From: Protula sp. h YS-2021
Lineage: Eukaryota; Annelida; Polychaeta; Sabellida; Serpulidae
DNA: 64,000 nucleotides
Reading direction: 5' to 3'
Assembly: GCA_949752745.1 (NCBI GenBank)
Contig: OX457031.1
Location: forward strand, 23,666,642 to 23,730,641
In this document: piece after piece, positions 52,956 to 64,000 of the stretch
Numbering within the stretch: the first letter of the stretch is position 1
Layout: each line of letters begins with the position of its first letter
Translations under genes and position numbers: made by a program
The notes under the pieces: generated by a model
What the model saw: only the letters and a program-made list of their open reading frames with translations
What the model was told of the DNA's origin: nothing
Databases searched by the model: none

Positions 52956-54194
52956 ATTTGTTATTTCTGATTGAAGAAAACTGACAATTTCTTAACAATT
53001 AAAATAAATGCAATTTGCTGCAACTAATTCTACTTATAAATATTCAAAATCATGCTCAAACCTATATCTTTACCCTTTATTTTATGTTGCAACTTTACGA
53101 ATGTATAGATCAAATTAGTTTAAATCATAACAAGTCAAGAACAAAACTCATATATAAACACAACAGAGATAACTTTGACAACTTTGATAGCTAGATCATA
53201 TCTATATAGAATATAGAATGTATGTTCGCTGTTGTTATGTAGTCTGTCTTATTAATACAGATCATTGCCTCATTTCACTGTGTCTTAATAATTATAGTTG
53301 TACTATTATGTTCATCTTTTATCCATATCAATGATTTGTTGCAAGGCGTACTAAATCACATGTACCATCATGCCATTTCTATGAAGTAAAACAAAAGTTA
53401 ATATCACAGGTTGTTTTCTGTTACATCCTTCACCCCTGAAATATACTTCAATGTTTTCACCGTGCAACACTCTCTATTAATTTAAAACTTGCATTAATGC
53501 ATAGATAATTTCTGCACATTAATTTTTAATTATTGTCCTAATTTCGTTGCACAGACATTAGATCAACATAGTACAGTGTATCTATAATAAGCGTTGTATT
53601 TTTAGAAGCAGAATATATTAAAAGTAAAGCATTCTGAATATGTTGCCGTCTGAAATCATGATTTTGTCATACCGCCTTTAATTGTAGAAATTACTATAAA
53701 ACAAACTTTTATACGAATCGTGGAAATGTGACATTATTTCTACAAGTAGAAATCTTACAGGCTAATATAGGCTAAACAAAGGTAATCTACAGCAAGAACG
53801 GATTTAAAAACAATAATATCATGTTTCCATCTGGATTAGACTTTCAAAGACCCACAGACTGTAAGAGATTGGCATTAAGAAACAGTAACTGTTTTGATAG
53901 TTGTCTTCTGATGATTGTTCTCTGTTATTTTTTGTTTATAATTATAATATACAAATAATTCAGAATTGTTTAGTAGAAAATGGTTCATAATCAGATGGAT
54001 GCATCACAACAAAGGGACTGTACGCATTTACTGCTCTTCCTACTGGCTCTGGTGTTGTGCGATACGCCGTTCATCTGAAATGGCCCTTTTAATGGACTTA
54101 TTGTAAACATGAATACAAATATAACACTTCCAAGAAATTAGAAATACTCAAATATACAAATGAAGAATTTAAACAGTTATATTATTTTGACAGT
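52956..54194. other. Upstream flank of class I copy 3, no gene seen
   Basis: Aligns in pieces with 1940-4390 and 21300-24620 but lacks the TG and CTA microsatellites, which may have arisen later or been lost. No coding sequence recognised. It ends at the Polinton target site GACAGT (54189-54194). Confidence 0.55.
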
Positions 54195-54254
54195 AGTATG
54201 TTGAGGTCATTTCTAGACACTGTGGGAACTCTCCCTTCTTTTTGGTCAACTGAC

Positions 54255-54345
54255 CCCCCTTGGTGACTGATCGACTGACCCCCTTCCTCTGGTGACTGAA
54301 CGACCGACCCTCTTCCCCCTGGTGAATGATCGACTGAATCCCACT
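54255..54345. repeat. ~30-bp minisatellite near the left Polinton end
   Basis: Three to four units resembling TGGTGACTGATCGACTGACC plus a C-rich tail, just inside the left inverted repeat. No match is visible near the right end. Confidence 0.7.
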
Positions 54346-55080
54346 ACCCAAAGCCTGTATAGTAGATAAGGCAGGCAAGCCAATTTTATCAATTACAGGA
54401 CGAATTTCAAATATCCTTTCAATACAACATTCAGCAATATTTTAGATTTTAGATTAGACAATACTGATGGCATCATTTATTACGTCATTGATGACGTTAC
54501 TTAACAAAATTGCATACAAGCAAACTTATTTCCATCATTTACCATCAAGACAGTGAAGTGATAACATCGTAAAAATGCATATCCTAAATGAAGAAGTGAA
54601 ATGTGGATGGTGCTATGCAGTGTTGCTAAATTTAGATGAGTCTGAGAGGCATTTATGTAAGGAAAACTGTCTTTCGTAAAGAAAAAGGACCTATTACTTA
54701 CCGCGTTTGCTTTCATGTCTTCAATTATGCTGAACAGTATGCAGATCATACATGTGATGATACATATACACATGCAGCACAAATACAAAAAGATTAGCTG
54801 ATGAGTCAGATGAACCTATTGGAAAGAAACAAAAGAAAAAAAAACAAACTAAGACACAAACGAAGAACAAGCAAAGAAGGATGTAACGCAAGTAAGTAAG
54901 GGTTACAAGCGCTGTTGGACATTCACATCAAGAAGTCTTTAAACCTGAAAGTGAATCTGACATGCTACCGGAAAAGCGCCAGCAACAAAAAACGCATCAC
55001 CCGACATTTAAAAGATAGATTACAAAATGGAACGATAGATTGATACAATTTCGTTTAGGCTCGATTCAAGAAAATAGCAA

Positions 55081-56163
55081 CAAATGAAGAGTGGAGTGTT
55101 GGTAGAACGTATAGATAACACTCATCTGAGCACTCAGACCTTTACCGTATTCAATGAAATAGATATTGATAACGCTTTGCCAAATTCATTCAATGATTTA
55201 TTCAACAGGTTTGATGAGCATGAACGTCAAGGATCTGGATTGATCTGGATAAGATTCTTCAGACTGAAGTTCATTTAGCTATATTAGAACCCTTGCAAAC
55301 CTCCGGCTACACTTACTTGCCAAAGAAGAAAAAATACTAAGTGTTTGATCAACACCAAGAGCACAGATAACAAGTGCTTCCTATGGTCTATATTAGATCA
55401 TCTATATCCGACGAATGACAATGTATGTTTAGCATGGAAGTATCGGCCGTTTGAACATGAGCTGAATGTGGAAGATATAGAATTTTCAACATCAATGCAT
55501 CGAACTTCTAAATTTAAGAAGATAAACAACATTACCGTCAATGTTTTTGGTTGGGAAAATCAAGTTGTGGTACCATATCCACATGAGTCGCATGATTCAA
55601 CATGACAGTGACCTTGAAATCAACTTACTGCTCATCAGTGACAATGAAAAGAGACGTACTCGATTAAGAATTTTAGTCGCCTCGTGAAGCATTGTACAAA
55701 ACCTGATGGCAAAACCTTTTACTGCTTCAATTGTTTGCATGGATTTATGCAGCAAGACCTTTTTGACAAACATCGTGAAGTTTGTGAGAAACATGGAACA
55801 CAGTAAATGTCATTTCCAGAGGATATAATCATTCGATTCAAGGGCATTGCAAAACAAGCATCAACACCACAAGTCAAAAAGTTTTCCCAATGCTGTCGTC
55901 AGCGAATATGAGAGGCGTGATCCTGTGCCTTACCGTGGAGAAAATGCTGTCCACAAATTTCTAAAATATATGTTGGTTGAACGTGATCACATTGTGAAAC
56001 GATCAAGCAACACAAAATCCATTGAAATCACTGCTGAGGATAAGAAACAGTTTGCTCAAGCTGCTCATTGTTACATTTGCAATCAGTTGATGGTAGTGGA
56101 TCGTGTGCGAGATCATGATCGCATCAGTGGAAAATACTATTTCACAACTACGAGGACATGACA
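55081..56163 (+). pseudogene. Polinton DNA polymerase B, N-terminal region fragments
   Basis: Several frames in order carry the N-terminal hallmarks of Polinton/adintovirus-type family B DNA polymerase: GSGLIW near 55240, GYTYLPKK near 55310, then DNKCFLWSILDHL from about 55360, INNITVNVFGW near 55530, a C2HC finger (IKNFSRL...FYCFNCLHGF, then H and C) at about 55655-55805, and a second metal site CYICNQL with RVRDHDRISGKY at about 56070-56145. At least three frameshifts or stops (after about 55275, near 55655 and after 55805) separate them, and the polymerase catalytic domain is not seen. It would have replicated the element by protein priming. Non-functional. Confidence 0.82.
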
Positions 56164-56549
56164 GTCATCCTCTTATAGAGGGTACAGGAAATGTTGGAAT
56201 TTTTAATTACATCTCCAGTTTTCAACAAAAGTTCATTCTTATCTGCCATCTTGAACTGCATTTCTTGAGTTCTGCCAGAAATTGTGTTACTTTCACGTGA
56301 TGTATAGGTTGAAATGGTTTAGAAATGTTAACTGTTGTGACTTTTTTTACTTTTCTGCAGCAGCTGCTACAGCAAACTTTTGTTGTTGTTGTGATTGCAT
56401 TGTTCGTAAATGACGATTAAGAAGTTTCTGTAGCAGTTTCACGATTTCGTGCCTTTTCTAAAGTTTATTCCCATGAGCTTTAATACCCTCATTTGAAGAT
56501 TGACTTGACCATAATGTTCCATATGCTGCTTAAGGAATAAGGACCATTT

Positions 56550-56693
56550 TCAATGCAGGCTTCCTTTTAATAAAAATTGGGTTAGTAATGGAAGCGTAAT
56601 TCCTAGAATTGTTCCAATAAATCCACCTTTCTGATATTTTACGCTTGAGGAAAATTTTCTTATAGCCAGTTGTCGAATGGTTTGTTGTTCACG
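56550..56693 (-). pseudogene. Possible small Polinton virion-type protein, C-terminal part
   Basis: Open stretch on the minus strand ending with TGA at 56552-56550. A basic segment is followed by a glycine-rich hydrophobic run (KGGFIGTILGITLPLLTQFL). Small proteins with a basic part and such a GGF(L/I)G hydrophobic segment are common in Polintons beside the ATPase and capsid genes. No start codon in the expected position; assignment is tentative. Confidence 0.35.
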
Positions 56694-56898
56694 CTTTTAC
56701 ATTACATACACAGAAGACTTCAGTCGAAAGTGTCCATGCTATATATTCAAGCATATTTCAAAGAAACTGGTCATTTCCTCTTTTGTGGTTTACTTCAATA
56801 AGGATTTACCTTGTTTAGCTCTGCTAGGTGCTAACAAATGAAGAAATGGTTGATTCGCTTGAATTCGTCTAGACATCTTGACGTTCAATACCAAACTG

Positions 56899-57530
56899 TT
56901 ATAACTCTTCTTCATACACGATTTTATTCACATAAACGTAATGAATATCGCTTGGTAGAATACCTGTGCAAATACGTAACTTGCCATCTGCCTTTGGTTC
57001 CAAATCAATAAACAAACAATCAGGTTGTAGCATCTCGATATGCCTCAGTGGGAAACTGATTTCCTTGGATAATTTGCTGAGCCGGTATATTGCTCTGTTC
57101 ACTAACTCTCGGATTATTAAAGAGAATAATGCAATGTGTATTTAAACTTATATTACGCATTTCCTTCCTTGGTGAAACAGATTGTGCCTGCTGAAAATAG
57201 TGCTTAGATTTTTTATGACTACTTCCAAAACTAAACAATCTGGTCATGCGTTCATCGCTGTGACATTTAGTTATAAGATCATCACTAATGAAGAAGTTAT
57301 TCTGTTTTGGATTGAAATGCTTTTCAATATCCTCTGGAATGCCTTGATGAAATGTTACCCGTTTCATACCTTTGTACCAGGGCTGATCCGCAGCGGAGGG
57401 CCATACAATATTATTAGGAAATGGTTGAATGACTTTTTATATGCTGATTGCTTTCATAAGAGACATTTTTCCACTACATGTTTGTCCAGCAACCAGACTT
57501 GTAAACGGATGCTTCAAAGTGCTTGAAAAT
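56899..57530 (-). pseudogene. Polinton packaging ATPase (FtsK/HerA type) relic
   Basis: Read from 57530 leftward: HPFTSLVAGQTCSGKM contains a Walker A-like loop (the residue after the Lys, normally Thr or Ser, is Met), at about 57463-57506. After a stop codon the frame continues with NIVWPSAADQPWY and HQGIP, then NNFFISDDLI, the Walker B strand with its acidic pair, and NISLNTHCIILFNNPRV, a motif typical of this family. A frameshift near 57030-57090 leads to CLFIDLEPKADGKLRICTGI and HYVYV. In intact elements this ATPase is thought to pump DNA into capsids. The stop, the frameshift and the altered Walker A mean no activity is expected. Confidence 0.8.
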
Positions 57531-57534
57531 CAGA

Positions 57535-58185
57535 TTCATTTACTCAACTGTTAAATTTCTTTGGCCATCTCAACCATTTAACAAATAAGTCTTTCACAAC
57601 GTCTTTTTCTTGTCTTAAAAACCTTTTTTTCCATTTTGTACACGGATCAATATCTTCGCTTAAGAAGTCTTTGACACAATACAAGTGTATTCCTTGCTTC
57701 TTACAACTACATGTGGGTCTATTTTATATGGTAATCCTTTGATATGCATGTTTCATGTATGAAATGCAAGCATGTTGATCAATGTTAAACTTGAAGAGTT
57801 TTTTCGTTGATTTCAATTTCAATTTATCATATGCATATGCTTCCACACTTTGGATTCAATCTTCTAGGTACTGTCTATCAGTGATAAAACATTTGGTAAG
57901 GATCAATGAGCTCAATGAATATAATTGATCTTTTAACCAAGTTTTTTTACTTTGGAACATGTAGTTCGCATAACTTATTAGGTCTTGCACATGCTCCAGT
58001 TATTCCAGGTTTAAAGTAAGTATTGGTTAAGTAGTCTTTCCACGATGCCATATTAACTCGAAATGAAACCAATCGTTCACGGAACAGAACTTTTGTTGAG
58101 ATGCAAAGATGAATAACTTAACTAATATTTAAACAATTCGGAAACAATTCAGTTTCAACGTTACTCACGGATAAAACCGTAGCAT
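57535..58185. other. Right inner part of the Polinton, no gene identified
   Basis: Short, frame-broken stretches on the minus strand look formerly coding (for example a Lys-rich run near 57560-57680), but none can be named. Confidence 0.4.
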
Positions 58186-58531
58186 GCAGTTACCCTTCAT
58201 TAAAGTCACAGTCATGCTGAATTCTATGGTGAACAATGATTGAAATCGGTCCTGTAGTTTTGAAGTTATGCCCTGTTGAAGTTACCATGTCTGTCTTATA
58301 TGCTGTATGGGCTTGAGGATGGAGATGGGGGAGGGTCGAAAAATGAAAAATAATAAGAATTCTCTGAAACGTAAAACTATGCCGAAATCTGCTTTTGTGC
58401 ATGGTAGGCTGAGGATCCAAGGTGAAAATGAAACCAAATTGTATGAAACATAAAACTATGCCAAAATCTGAATTTTGACCCTGGGGGAATCCCACAATGT
58501 CAAGAAATGTCGTCTTTTACCCACTGACAGT

Positions 58532-59720
58532 CCCTACATTTTAAATGTGACGAAGATCTTGAGCTCGTTGAAATCAGAGAGTAACTATTAGCTTTTGGCT
58601 CTCACTTGAAATTTTGCACTTGCGATTAAACAAAAACCGTAATATTTAAGTGGCATGACATACACGCTTACCAGACAGGACTCTGTATTGTTAGACTATC
58701 GACGACACAAATCTCCAATACAGCCTGAACAACACAATAACGATGCAATTATCTCTGGAATAAAATGGTATTAGTAGACAAACATGTGGTCTGAACTATA
58801 AGCTCTCTCAGTCTGCAGCCTGAAGACAGGCAAATGAACAGTGCAAAGTCTGAATGGGATGTTTTGTGTCAGGCCATTCGCAAGTGTTGGGTTTAATTTC
58901 ATTTCATGATTTTATGTGTATTTTTCTCTGTAACAACTTAGTTTAGTTTAGATTTTGCCTATCATATGTGATAAGTTCAAAGACATAATTATATAACTAT
59001 TACAATCCATTGTACACAATTCCAGTTGTGCAGAAGAAGCCAGATAAAAAACAGATTGCACTGTAAACAATACATAACTATTAGAAATAAATAACATATG
59101 TAATGCAATTTCTGCTGTGTAAGTCACCAATTATGCATTAATATTACATTTGTTCCACCCGACAGTGGTTCAAATTATAGTCTGGTATTTATTTTAGAAA
59201 TTATATTTTTTAGAAAGAATATAAAAGGTCAGAGGTAAAACACCACTATGCTGATTAAATAAGATGAGTCAACTTAACGCACTAGACACACAGTGCCTGG
59301 GCTTCTAACTCAGAGCACATCAAAGTCTGGTCCTGCTTTCTCCGTTTGCAAGTAAAACCAGAAAAGCAAAAGGAATGCTGTTGCTATAACAGCAGACAAA
59401 CCATGCTTTATAATTTACATTCATGGTACCGTGTCATTAGCTACGAAATAAACCAATTTGACTAGTGTTGATGAGCTAAAGGAATAAACCTGAATGAGCG
59501 TGAATGCGTGAGAGTGTTGTGAAATAAGAAACTAGTTACTTTTTGGGTGAATACCATGGCCCTTAGAGCTCATCTTATAAACCTAGACTGATACAACTGA
59601 AATAATGGTAATAAAGTTTGTGAGGAATGAGTTGTTTGTCATTCAAAAGGTTTTGATATTAAAAATATATCTGCTTTTCAACATGTTACATCATAAAATA
59701 TTGTATAGATATATTATAGT
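58532..59720. other. Intergenic region between Polinton and class II copy 3, no gene seen
   Basis: Diverged equivalent of 4400-5475 and 24625-25725. Nothing coding is conserved across the three copies. Confidence 0.55.
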
Positions 59721-59726
59721 GGATAC

Positions 59727-62255
59727 CTCTGAGATGACACAAAGAGTGCGACTGTGACCGAAATCATTAACTTAAGCAGACTCAGCAGCGGTGGCGAAAT
59801 ACCATTGAGATCTTTTACTCTTAGCATGGTACAGATGTGAGTAAGCATTTACAATGGTGGAGAAAATCAGGTGGAATTTGTTTAATTAGCATTTATTTCT
59901 TGCAGTTTTGAAAAACAAATTAATTTAAACAATAAATAATATTTTAGTCTACAAATGCAGAAGTAATTCCTTATCTTACCTTTACAGGTTGATTTGAATA
60001 TAAGTTTAAATATTTTATACTTTAACTGTATTCATAAAAGAATAACTGATCTTCTTACCTGGCATTCGATGGCATTGAACAGTTTGCACTTACGGTACTA
60101 GTTTCATTGCTAATATGATATCCTTCGGTTGGAAAAACTGAGGTGTCGTTTAAGGAACCTGTGTCGAAAAACATGCTTGTCACACACAGTGGGAGCCAAA
60201 GGAAGGGCTTGTGACGGACTGAGGTATAACAAATCTCCTATTCCAAACCATATACTTATTCCCTAACTGAACAAAAACCCACACTTGCACCCTGAAACAA
60301 TCGTAAAAGCTTAAGTAATGAAATATGTCATAATTATTTTTTGAGACATTCTTATTTTTCTGTTGTGTTTTCGAAGCATATTCGCATGTCATGAAACGAT
60401 GTCATCTATGGTGCATAATCAAACGTTTATTGTCAATTCTCTACACTATAACCTCTTCATCGAGTGAATCCATCTCCGTCATGAAACAAACTCACACTAA
60501 AATCTATAAACTCAAAAAGTCTGATAATGAAAAATTCCGGGACAGGTGTTGCAAATATCCCGATAAACCTCACAGTCTTGGATCTCTCTGCTGCTGCAGA
60601 GTACCATGAATACAAATATTACCACAAGTACCCCGAAAATGTAAGCAAAGACTCAAACAAACGCATAATCCAAATATTGCTCATATTTAATAAAGCAAGT
60701 TTACACGATTAAGTTATTTTCTACGTTTGCATATATACATGTAAGTTGAATAAATTATTCGTTTTGTTCGATGGTGCGCAGTAACTGAACTTTTGCATTT
60801 AACACAACGTTTTCTATTTAACTACTTTTTTGGGAAATAACAAAACTATCAGAAAAACGTTGACAACACGCTGTGATAATAAACTGTATCACGAGGTAAT
60901 GTGCCACTCGAACAAAAGACACACTTTGCCAGTTTTATCTGACTTGTTTAATATGTGGAACGCTAACTTGTAACCTTCGTTATGCAACGTGCAATACTAT
61001 CCTTGAATTACTTGTTACTTCTGTGTATTAGGTAACTTTTGCATTCCTTCCAACATATTATGTTTAACTGTGCTTTGACGGAGAAAAAAATTGAGAAAGA
61101 CGTAATTGATATGATATTTGATATGAGTCTAATCGTGTTATTATACTGTCCCATGAAACTAATATTTTGCCCTGTAAAATGATATATTTGTCAGTTTTAC
61201 ATCTGACCAATTAATCATATCAAACTTTTCTACTAGCAAATAAGCTTACAGAGTGCAGTATTATCCGTGAATGATTTTTCGTTAGGTGGCTGTAAACAGA
61301 CGCCAAGATGTCCACTAGCAAGTTAGCAGCGAAGCAATTCTGGAAAGATGACAACTTGCTACAACAGAATCATATTTCCTGTTGCTGTTTTCAAAGGGCA
61401 TGGATGAATTAAAATAGAGAAATAAATTGATTAAAATTTTACTTTATTTAAATACAGAGACACAACTGTATGGAATGTAATTTAAATATCAAATACCAAT
61501 CCAATCTTGCAGTGTTGTTAAAAAATCCTCTATAAAAAGATTTGAATCATATATTTCTCAGTAATGTTTTTGTGTTAATCTTGCATAGATTAACCACAAT
61601 GAGTTGTTTTTTTCATGCGAGAAAATGTAACATATTTCATTTTAAAGACCCGAACCCAATAAGCAACTCAATGAAGCTGCAAACAAACAGCTAAAACTAG
61701 TCCAGACATACCAGGCAGAAGGTTAAAAATATCGATCATAAAAAGCTTACTGAAAACACAAAAACAACAAAAGGAAACTTGGTATATAAATAAAATATGC
61801 AAATTAAGAATGGAATCTATGTATCAATAAGGACCAGGCAAGAAACTGTTTATTTATTTTTTGCAAATAAAGATCAAAACAAAAATGATGGTTATCACCA
61901 TTATATTAAATTAAATGAGGTTCTGATCTACGTCCAAATATATTGAAGAATATTTTCAATAAAACATATAAAACTACCGCATTGTGCACTAATTGACAAG
62001 TAAGAGATTACAGGCTGATTGCGAGTTCAGCTTAAAATACAAGCAACTTTGCCTATGAATGAAACTGCAGGCATCCAGCTAACATATAAAGAAACTGACA
62101 CGGGAATAACAGACATCTTCCTCCCGGCGAGGAGAGATTCCTCAGTTTTGTTTCCACTTTTCTGTTGTCTTTCTTTTACTGCGTAGAATATTCCTACTGC
62201 TAACGATAATAGCAACTAAGATTATAAATTAAAATGGTCTACTGCTTTAGGCATG
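59727..62255 (-). pseudogene. SLC5 symporter, class II copy 3, internally deleted relic
   Basis: Degenerate class II copy. Exon 1 is recognisable at 62053-62255 (KTEESLLAGRKMSVIPVSVS), but 11 nt are missing just after the start codon, a stop follows within about ten codons, and the donor GT has become GC. Then exons 2-8 are absent: sequence like the class II intron after exon 8 joins at about 61905-61930 to sequence like that upstream of exon 2 in the intact gene. Remnants of exon 9 (about 61660-61750, with a stop right after the acceptor and donor GT changed to TT), exon 10 (61245-61370), exon 11 (60500-60640, several deletions), exon 12 (60060-60295) and exon 13 (59727-59825) follow in order. 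No product is expected. Confidence 0.82.
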
Positions 62256-64000
62256 ATTTTGCTTAATTGTGTGTACTTTTTTCTTTATTTCTATCAGATG
62301 TTATTTTGCTGCTATTTTCGTCCACGCTAAATTGGTGTTTTGCCTTATCCTCTTTTGAAGTGACTACCGCTTATATTCATTTTTTTCTATACAAACAAAA
62401 TCATTAGTATTATCAGGGGCTTTTGTTGTGACATAACTTTTATCTTAAACAGATTAAAAACGGTACTATCTACTTTCTCACAAGGCAAATGAATTTAGAT
62501 ATATGCACAGAATTATTTGGATTCATATTTAAATAGTTGATGAAAATTAACACCAGATATTACGGCTAAGGGAGTGAGGATATTTTAGGGTGTTTTATTA
62601 TATGAAAATAAAGTTGCAGTAAATCCACATGTCGTATTTATGCATTTATTTTTTTTAATTCCTTCCAAAACGTATTTGGAATAAAACAACCCCTTACTTG
62701 TGAACAGTTCTGATTCCATGTTTGCAAGTGTCACTTTATCTTTAAGAACATGAGACTTATAAAAAGTTCAATTTATACTGATTTGAAGAACTTACTTTCT
62801 CACACCAAACTGCATACCGATAGTCATTGGCCGCAGAAATAAAAACCATCCTCTTATTGTCACTGTTTGGGACATTCACAGACATCTATGGTACTAATGT
62901 ACACTGTGAGACAATTTAACGCGTCATGTCACGTGTCAATTTTCATGGAACTGAATGTGAGACGACCATTTAACAGTTCGCCAGAGTTATAGCTTGGGTA
63001 CTTGCGTGTGTAATTTTAGAATAATTGAACAGCATTAAATAACACTAGTATGTTTCTCATGAACCGCATTGCATCTAACATTGAAAAAGATATTATCCAG
63101 TTGACCAGATTAAAAGCTTTGCTGAACTTGCTTATGTTTACTTCAAAATAATTACATTTTTCAAATTTTATTTCTTTAGTTTTGAATGGCAAAGATTATC
63201 TTTAAAACTAATTTGTAATTTTTATTGGTATATATTTTTCAAAATGTTGTAAAATCTATTGCTCTGGTTCGTTACATGCATTTAAGATACAATGCAGATA
63301 AGTTCATCGAAAGGTTACATGTAACATGCATTTGTTTCAAAATATAATTTGTTTTATCATACAAAGCAAAGGATCGATATTAACATTTACTTTAATTCGA
63401 TATACACACCATCGTTGCAATAGTTTTAGAACCTTTTGAAATTACCAGAGCACTAGTCATGAATGACATTGTGATGGGCTCAACCCACTTGAATTTCAAG
63501 TTCAGGACAGAGTAACAACTTACTGTTTACACCTGGGATGGAGTCCCAAGGAATTATTGTTTACCGGTAATTCTGTAAGTTCTCCATTTTTTATGGTTTT
63601 CACACAACTCCTACACAATAGTTGGAGCTATGGAAATAAAAAATTGGCACATTTCTGTCTGATCACAAGATTTTGTTTCTGCTGGTTTTTTTTACCTTTG
63701 ACGTCTTATCAAGCTGAAATCAAATATCTTGAAAACGGTTGCACTCACAGCTCTGGTTTAAGATACCATATGAAACTAATTTTTGCGAGAATAGTTTTGT
63801 GATATTTTTATCTTTCACGCCATTATGACCTCATTTCACCGAGTTTGTCATTTGAGCACCTCTGAGTTTTACTTCATTTATCTATCCAATCTTTCTATCT
63901 TCTATCCAATATATACTCCGCAGATAACAGTGTACACACAATACCGTTTAGATATAGACCGCTACTGCATTGATATTGGAAAGCTTGTGGTAAAGCATTC
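62256..64000. other. Upstream flank of class II copy 3, no gene seen
   Basis: To about 63420 this aligns with 38840-40150, the 5' flank of the intact class II gene (shared ATATTAACATTTACTTTAAT among others). Beyond that, to the window end, only short frames without recognisable features are seen. Confidence 0.55.

Larger units (their letters stand above)
54195..58525. mobile_element. Decayed Polinton/Maverick element with exact ends
   Basis: A 4331-bp insertion flanked by the 6-bp direct repeat GACAGT (54189-54194 and 58526-58531). The equivalent D1 site near 4400 is uninterrupted (GGCAGT). The left end begins AGTATGTTGAGGTCATTTCT; the right end in reverse complement begins AGTGGGTAAAAGACGACATT. 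After a small gap both share CATTTCT, GACA and TGTGGGA, giving an inverted repeat of about 42 bp. AG..CT termini, 6-bp duplications and remnants of protein-primed DNA polymerase B and packaging ATPase are the Polinton hallmarks. Full elements are usually 15-20 kb, so most has been lost. Confidence 0.85.

Noticed and set aside
58190..58495. Minus-strand 101-codon frame inside the right end of the Polinton
   Set aside because: Contains duplicated blocks (KAEFGIVL-like repeats around CTATGCCGAAATC) and no recognisable Polinton protein; left uncalled.

Overview
This is a eukaryotic, A+T-rich genomic window: small exons with GT/AG introns, long introns, many microsatellites and DNA transposons. 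The style (tandem transporter paralogues, satellite-carrying mobile elements, a Polinton relic, pogo and fold-back elements) suggests an invertebrate, most likely a mollusc. The species cannot be fixed from sequence alone.

The window is a tandem array of sodium/solute symporter (SLC5) genes related to the sodium-coupled monocarboxylate (SMCT; SLC5A8/12) and multivitamin (SLC5A6) transporters. All principal copies are on the minus strand, so transcription runs right to left. Two subfamilies alternate perfectly from left to right: class I (1-1837, 5' end only), class II pseudogene (5480-10938), class I complete (14923-21205), class II apparently intact (25728-38839), class I complete (47778-52821), class II wreck (59727-62255). 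The two complete class I genes were reconstructed exon by exon. Each has 14 exons with matching phases and encodes 581 and 578 residues. The intact class II gene has 13 exons and about 570 residues. A seventh fragment, the 3' end of a diverged SLC5 gene, lies on the plus strand at 11689-12334, where exon 1 of the first class II copy should be.

A recent segmental duplication explains much of the layout: 1-11688 (D1) matches 18572-38343 (D2) almost base for base. D2 is about 8 kb longer because of three later insertions: an 805-bp palindrome-rich element with a clean TA target duplication, a fold-back element of about 775 bp, and a 6.3-kb compound insertion in intron 4 of the class II gene. The compound insertion is two tandem copies of one non-autonomous element. 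They share about 280 bp at the left end and 255 bp at the right, but carry unrelated satellites: a ~138-bp repeat rich in TCAAGGTCA sites in the first, and a 51-bp hairpin-forming repeat with an 8-mer (408 bp) higher-order structure in the second. A third piece of the ~138-bp satellite lies inverted at 46080-47290.

Between the third class I gene and the last class II relic, a 4.3-kb decayed Polinton/Maverick (54195-58525) has exact 6-bp target duplications, AG..CT termini and remnants of DNA polymerase B and packaging ATPase. A 699-bp pogo/Tigger derivative lies at 12946-13644. The remaining intergenic DNA (notably 39-46 kb) shows no gene I can support.
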